8,848 nucleotides of DNA from Candidatus Eiseniibacteriota bacterium (GTDB lineage: Bacteria > Eisenbacteria > RBG-16-71-46 > CAIMUX01). The stretch covers positions 1-8,848 of the forward strand of contig JAGQHR010000087.1 in NCBI GenBank assembly GCA_020431745.1. The letters are read 5' to 3'. The translations under genes were made by a program, and so were the position numbers. Each line of letters opens with the position of its first letter. The first letter of the stretch is position 1. Positions 6,566-8,848 of this stretch are shown here, one piece after another. The notes under the pieces are model-generated. The model was not told the origin of the DNA and ran no database searches. It saw only the letters and a program-made list of their open reading frames with translations.

Positions 6566-8848
6566 ATGGAACTCGAATCGATCAAGCAAGAAATCCGCGC
6601 CGCCCAACTGGACCCCACCCTCGAGCCAGATCCGTTTGCCCCCCTGGATGAGATTCTCGAACGCGCCGATGACGAAGGCATCCTGCCGCTCGTGCTCAGC
6701 GTGACCGAAGGATCGATCCTGGAAGGCGGGGTCCATCCGGCGCACTATTATCTGTTCGCCGCCTCACAGTTCCTCCTCGATCGCCCCGACGCTGCCTATC
6801 GAGCGGTCATTCCGCTGGCCGGCAAGATGGAGACCGGGGGGCATTGGAAGGCCCTCGGGCATCTCGCGGGTCGAGCGTTGGAGGCCGAACCGCGAGTGGA
6901 AGCGGCCCTCCTCCTCGCCAAGTCTCTGGAAAATGCCGGGCTCGATTGGATCGACCCGGCGTTTCTGCGAAAGGCCTACGACTACTACCCGAACGAGAGT
7001 CGTCTGGCGCTCCTCATGGGAGAGCTCCGCGCGCAGGAAGCCGCGGCGGTTTCGGGTGGAGTCGAATCGGAGGAGGGGAAGCGTCTGCTCATGGAGGCGC
7101 GCTTCTTCTGGGCGGAGTCCCTCGATGGATTCATCCTCCACAAGCGCGGCGACCAGATCGACGACGTGATACTCAAACTCGTCGATGCGCAACATCCGGA
7201 CACGATGCGCCGCGTCCTCGCGGGGATGAAGAAGCTGGCCGAGAGTGGTCAGTGGGGCCGTTTCCAGGTCGCTCTGGAGACGCTCCTGCCGGCGTTCGAG
7301 CGGGCGCAGCTCGTCCTCGATCTCTGGAACCTCCTGCTGAAGTACGTGGGCGAGGCTCCGGCCAGCGTGGGGATTCGCACGCAGCTCGCCGATCTCGCAG
7401 GGCGGGCCTTCCCGAACGCGGAGGGGCTCGACGAGCTGCTGCAGCGCAGCGGCATCCTCGATCCGTCGATTCCCGTCGCGACCGCGATGCGCGGGCTCGA
7501 GCCGATGCTCGCGTTCCTCCCCGGCTCGTACGTGCTGCACGCCTCCTGGGGCGTGGGACGGGTGCTCAGCAACGATACCGAGAACCTGATGATCGACTTC
7601 GCCGAAGCATCTTCGCACCGGATGTCGGTCAACCTCGCGCGCCGGGCGCTCGAGGTGGTTCCGGCTGACGATCTGCGGGTGATGGTGCGCGAGCGGCCCG
7701 ACGATCTGAAGGTGATGGTCAAGGAGAGCCCGACCGAGGTCGCCTACCTGGGGATTCGTCAGCTGGGCGGACAGGCCAAGACGACCGATCTCAAGCGGGT
7801 TCTGACCGGGAGCGGGGTCATGACCACGTCGCGGTGGACGACCTGGTGGAAGGACGCCAAGACCGCGATGGAGTCCGATCCGCGCTTCGATCTGAGCCAG
7901 GCTTTCCGGCAGATGTACAAGATCCGCAGCGGGGCGGACATGGCCGGCGGGGTGGAGTTTCCCGTCATCGAGCCCCGGCGCGGGATCCGTCCCAATCTCA
8001 ATCTCATTCGCCGTTTCCTCGATCAGCATCCGTCCGAGACGGCGGCTGCCGCGCAGCTCTATGCGCGGATCCTCGAGCGCTGGGCTTCGGAGGAACGGAC
8101 GAATCCGGAAGATCGGATGGCGATCCATCTCCAGCTCTACCGCTGGCGGAAACAGGCGAGCGAGGAGTTCCATCAGGCGCTGCGCGACATGATTCCGCAG
8201 GGAGTCGAAGCCTCTTCGTTCCCCGATTCGGCGGATCAGGGACTGCTCGTCGAGGTCGGTTTGGCGCATCCCGACACCTGGAAGGACACCGTTTGTTTCG
8301 CGCTCTCCTCCCGGCACGCCGAGGTGCGAGAGATGGCGATGGAGAAGCTGCGGTCCGATCCCGAATCCGGACGGAGCCTCCTGCGCGATCTGATCCAAAA
8401 CCCCGCGGATCGTCCCATGGCCGCTTTGGCGGTTGTCCATCTGTCGGTACGGGCGAGCGAGGCGGATCGGGATGTGGTTCCCAACGTCTGGGAAGCGGCC
8501 ATGGGCGCGGCCCATCTGATCGAATCCACCTCCCGGGATCAGATCCGGAAGCTCGCGCTCAGTCTCCTCGTTCCCGAGGGATCGCTGGCGACGCGACTGG
8601 CCCAGACCGAACCGACGGAAGCGCTGCGCGAGCAGTGGGGCTTCCTCCTGCGCAAGTGGCGTTCCTCGGAGCGCTACCTGCAGCCGGTGCTGCGGATCCT
8701 GCGGCAGGCGGGGATGGAGCAGGTGGTCGACGACTTCCGGGCGGAGCAGATCGAAAAGACGAACCGGGCGCTCGGAACCCAGGACCTGGTCGACTACTCC
8801 GGCACCATGATGACGCGCCTGACCTTCGATCGTCTTCGCAAGGAGCTC
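6566..8848 (+). CDS. long-form GreA-like transcription elongation/cleavage factor, C-terminus outside window
   Basis: The frame is open for 761 codons to the right edge with no stop. Residues 1-300 are alpha-helical and TPR-like, with short Ala/Leu helices such as PAHYYLFAASQFLLDRPDAAY (in two parts around 58-78). Residues 319-370 include LHASWGVGRVLS (324-335), LMIDFAEASSHRMSVNLARRA (about 341-361) and LEVVPADDL; then WTTWWKDAKTAMESDPRF (424-441). From memory, this order (WGVG strand, IDF strand, Ala-rich helix, then W..WW..A) is the one in the extended N-terminal part of Chlamydia-type GreA. A long helical region follows to about 730. The last residues, MTRLTFDRLRKEL (749-761), resemble the start of the GreA coiled coil, whose acidic tip stimulates RNA cleavage by backtracked RNA polymerase. 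That catalytic part and the GreA C-terminal domain would lie outside. It is divergent from the leftward genes. Alternative: a TPR protein with only the GreA-associated domain. Confidence 0.72.
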   Translation, partial: MELESIKQEIRAAQLDPTLEPDPFAPLDEILERADDEGILPLVLSVTEGSILEGGVHPAHYYLFAASQFLLDRPDAAYRAVIPLAGKMETGGHWKALGHLAGRALEAEPRVEAALLLAKSLENAGLDWIDPAFLRKAYDYYPNESRLALLMGELRAQEAAAVSGGVESEEGKRLLMEARFFWAESLDGFILHKRGDQIDDVILKLVDAQHPDTMRRVLAGMKKLAESGQWGRFQVALETLLPAFERAQLVLDLWNLLLKYVGEAPASVGIRTQLADLAGRAFPNAEGLDELLQRSGILDPSIPVATAMRGLEPMLAFLPGSYVLHASWGVGRVLSNDTENLMIDFAEASSHRMSVNLARRALEVVPADDLRVMVRERPDDLKVMVKESPTEVAYLGIRQLGGQAKTTDLKRVLTGSGVMTTSRWTTWWKDAKTAMESDPRFDLSQAFRQMYKIRSGADMAGGVEFPVIEPRRGIRPNLNLIRRFLDQHPSETAAAAQLYARILERWASEERTNPEDRMAIHLQLYRWRKQASEEFHQALRDMIPQGVEASSFPDSADQGLLVEVGLAHPDTWKDTVCFALSSRHAEVREMAMEKLRSDPESGRSLLRDLIQNPADRPMAALAVVHLSVRASEADRDVVPNVWEAAMGAAHLIESTSRDQIRKLALSLLVPEGSLATRLAQTEPTEALREQWGFLLRKWRSSERYLQPVLRILRQAGMEQVVDDFRAEQIEKTNRALGTQDLVDYSGTMMTRLTFDRLRKEL

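Noticed and set aside
6250..6681. Upstream extension of the receiver/ATP-grasp protein by 144 codons
   Set aside because: The extra residues are Ser/Arg/Gly-rich and lie over the divergent gene and its upstream gap. Domain similarity begins only after the ATG at 6249.
6764..8515. 583-codon open frame on the minus strand, antisense to the GreA-like gene
   Set aside because: Same antisense effect. The translation is His/Arg/Pro-rich with no domain, and the opposite strand has a continuous gene with recognisable motifs.

Overview
This is a GC-rich (visibly well over 60% GC), densely coding bacterial window with two cut genes at its edges. Ribosome binding sites are of the ordinary GGAG type, GTG starts are used twice, and two gene pairs overlap by 4 bases. 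I see no tRNA, rRNA, CRISPR array, insertion sequence or phage gene. No single gene fixes the species. The long-form GreA-like protein and the receiver/PEP-synthase-like protein lacking the phosphohistidine domain suggest an uncultured high-GC lineage of the FCB/Gemmatimonadota/Eisenbacteria sort. That placement is a low-confidence inference.

Layout, right to left. From 6566 to the right edge, on the + strand, runs the first 761 residues of a large helical-repeat protein. Its middle matches the extended part of long GreA-type transcript cleavage factors (as in Chlamydia), and its last residues look like the start of the GreA coiled coil. A 316-base divergent gap (6250-6565) separates it from a leftward series of five genes. 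The first (3280-6249, 989 aa) has two receiver-like domains, a PEP-synthase-type ATP-grasp domain and an unusual C-terminal domain. It lacks the phosphohistidine and PEP/pyruvate barrel domains needed for PEP synthesis. A 239-base gap follows, with an imperfect 27-bp tandem repeat. Then come an EVE-domain protein (2549-3040), a carboxylesterase/phospholipase-type alpha/beta hydrolase (1812-2552, overlapping the EVE gene by GTGA), and a 150-base gap with an 11-bp inverted repeat. Last are a PaaI-type hotdog thioesterase (1185-1661) and, overlapping it by ATGA, the first 396 residues of a CHAT-domain protein with a likely export signal (1-1188).

How the genes fit together: the EVE/esterase and thioesterase/CHAT pairs look translationally coupled. 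All five leftward genes could share transcription, though the two gaps may split them. The content mixes possible housekeeping hydrolases (esterase, thioesterase) with signalling or stress-type modules (receivers plus ATP-grasp, EVE, CHAT). The best candidates for undescribed biology are the 989-aa receiver/ATP-grasp protein and the exported-looking CHAT protein. A coherent defence system is not demonstrated here.
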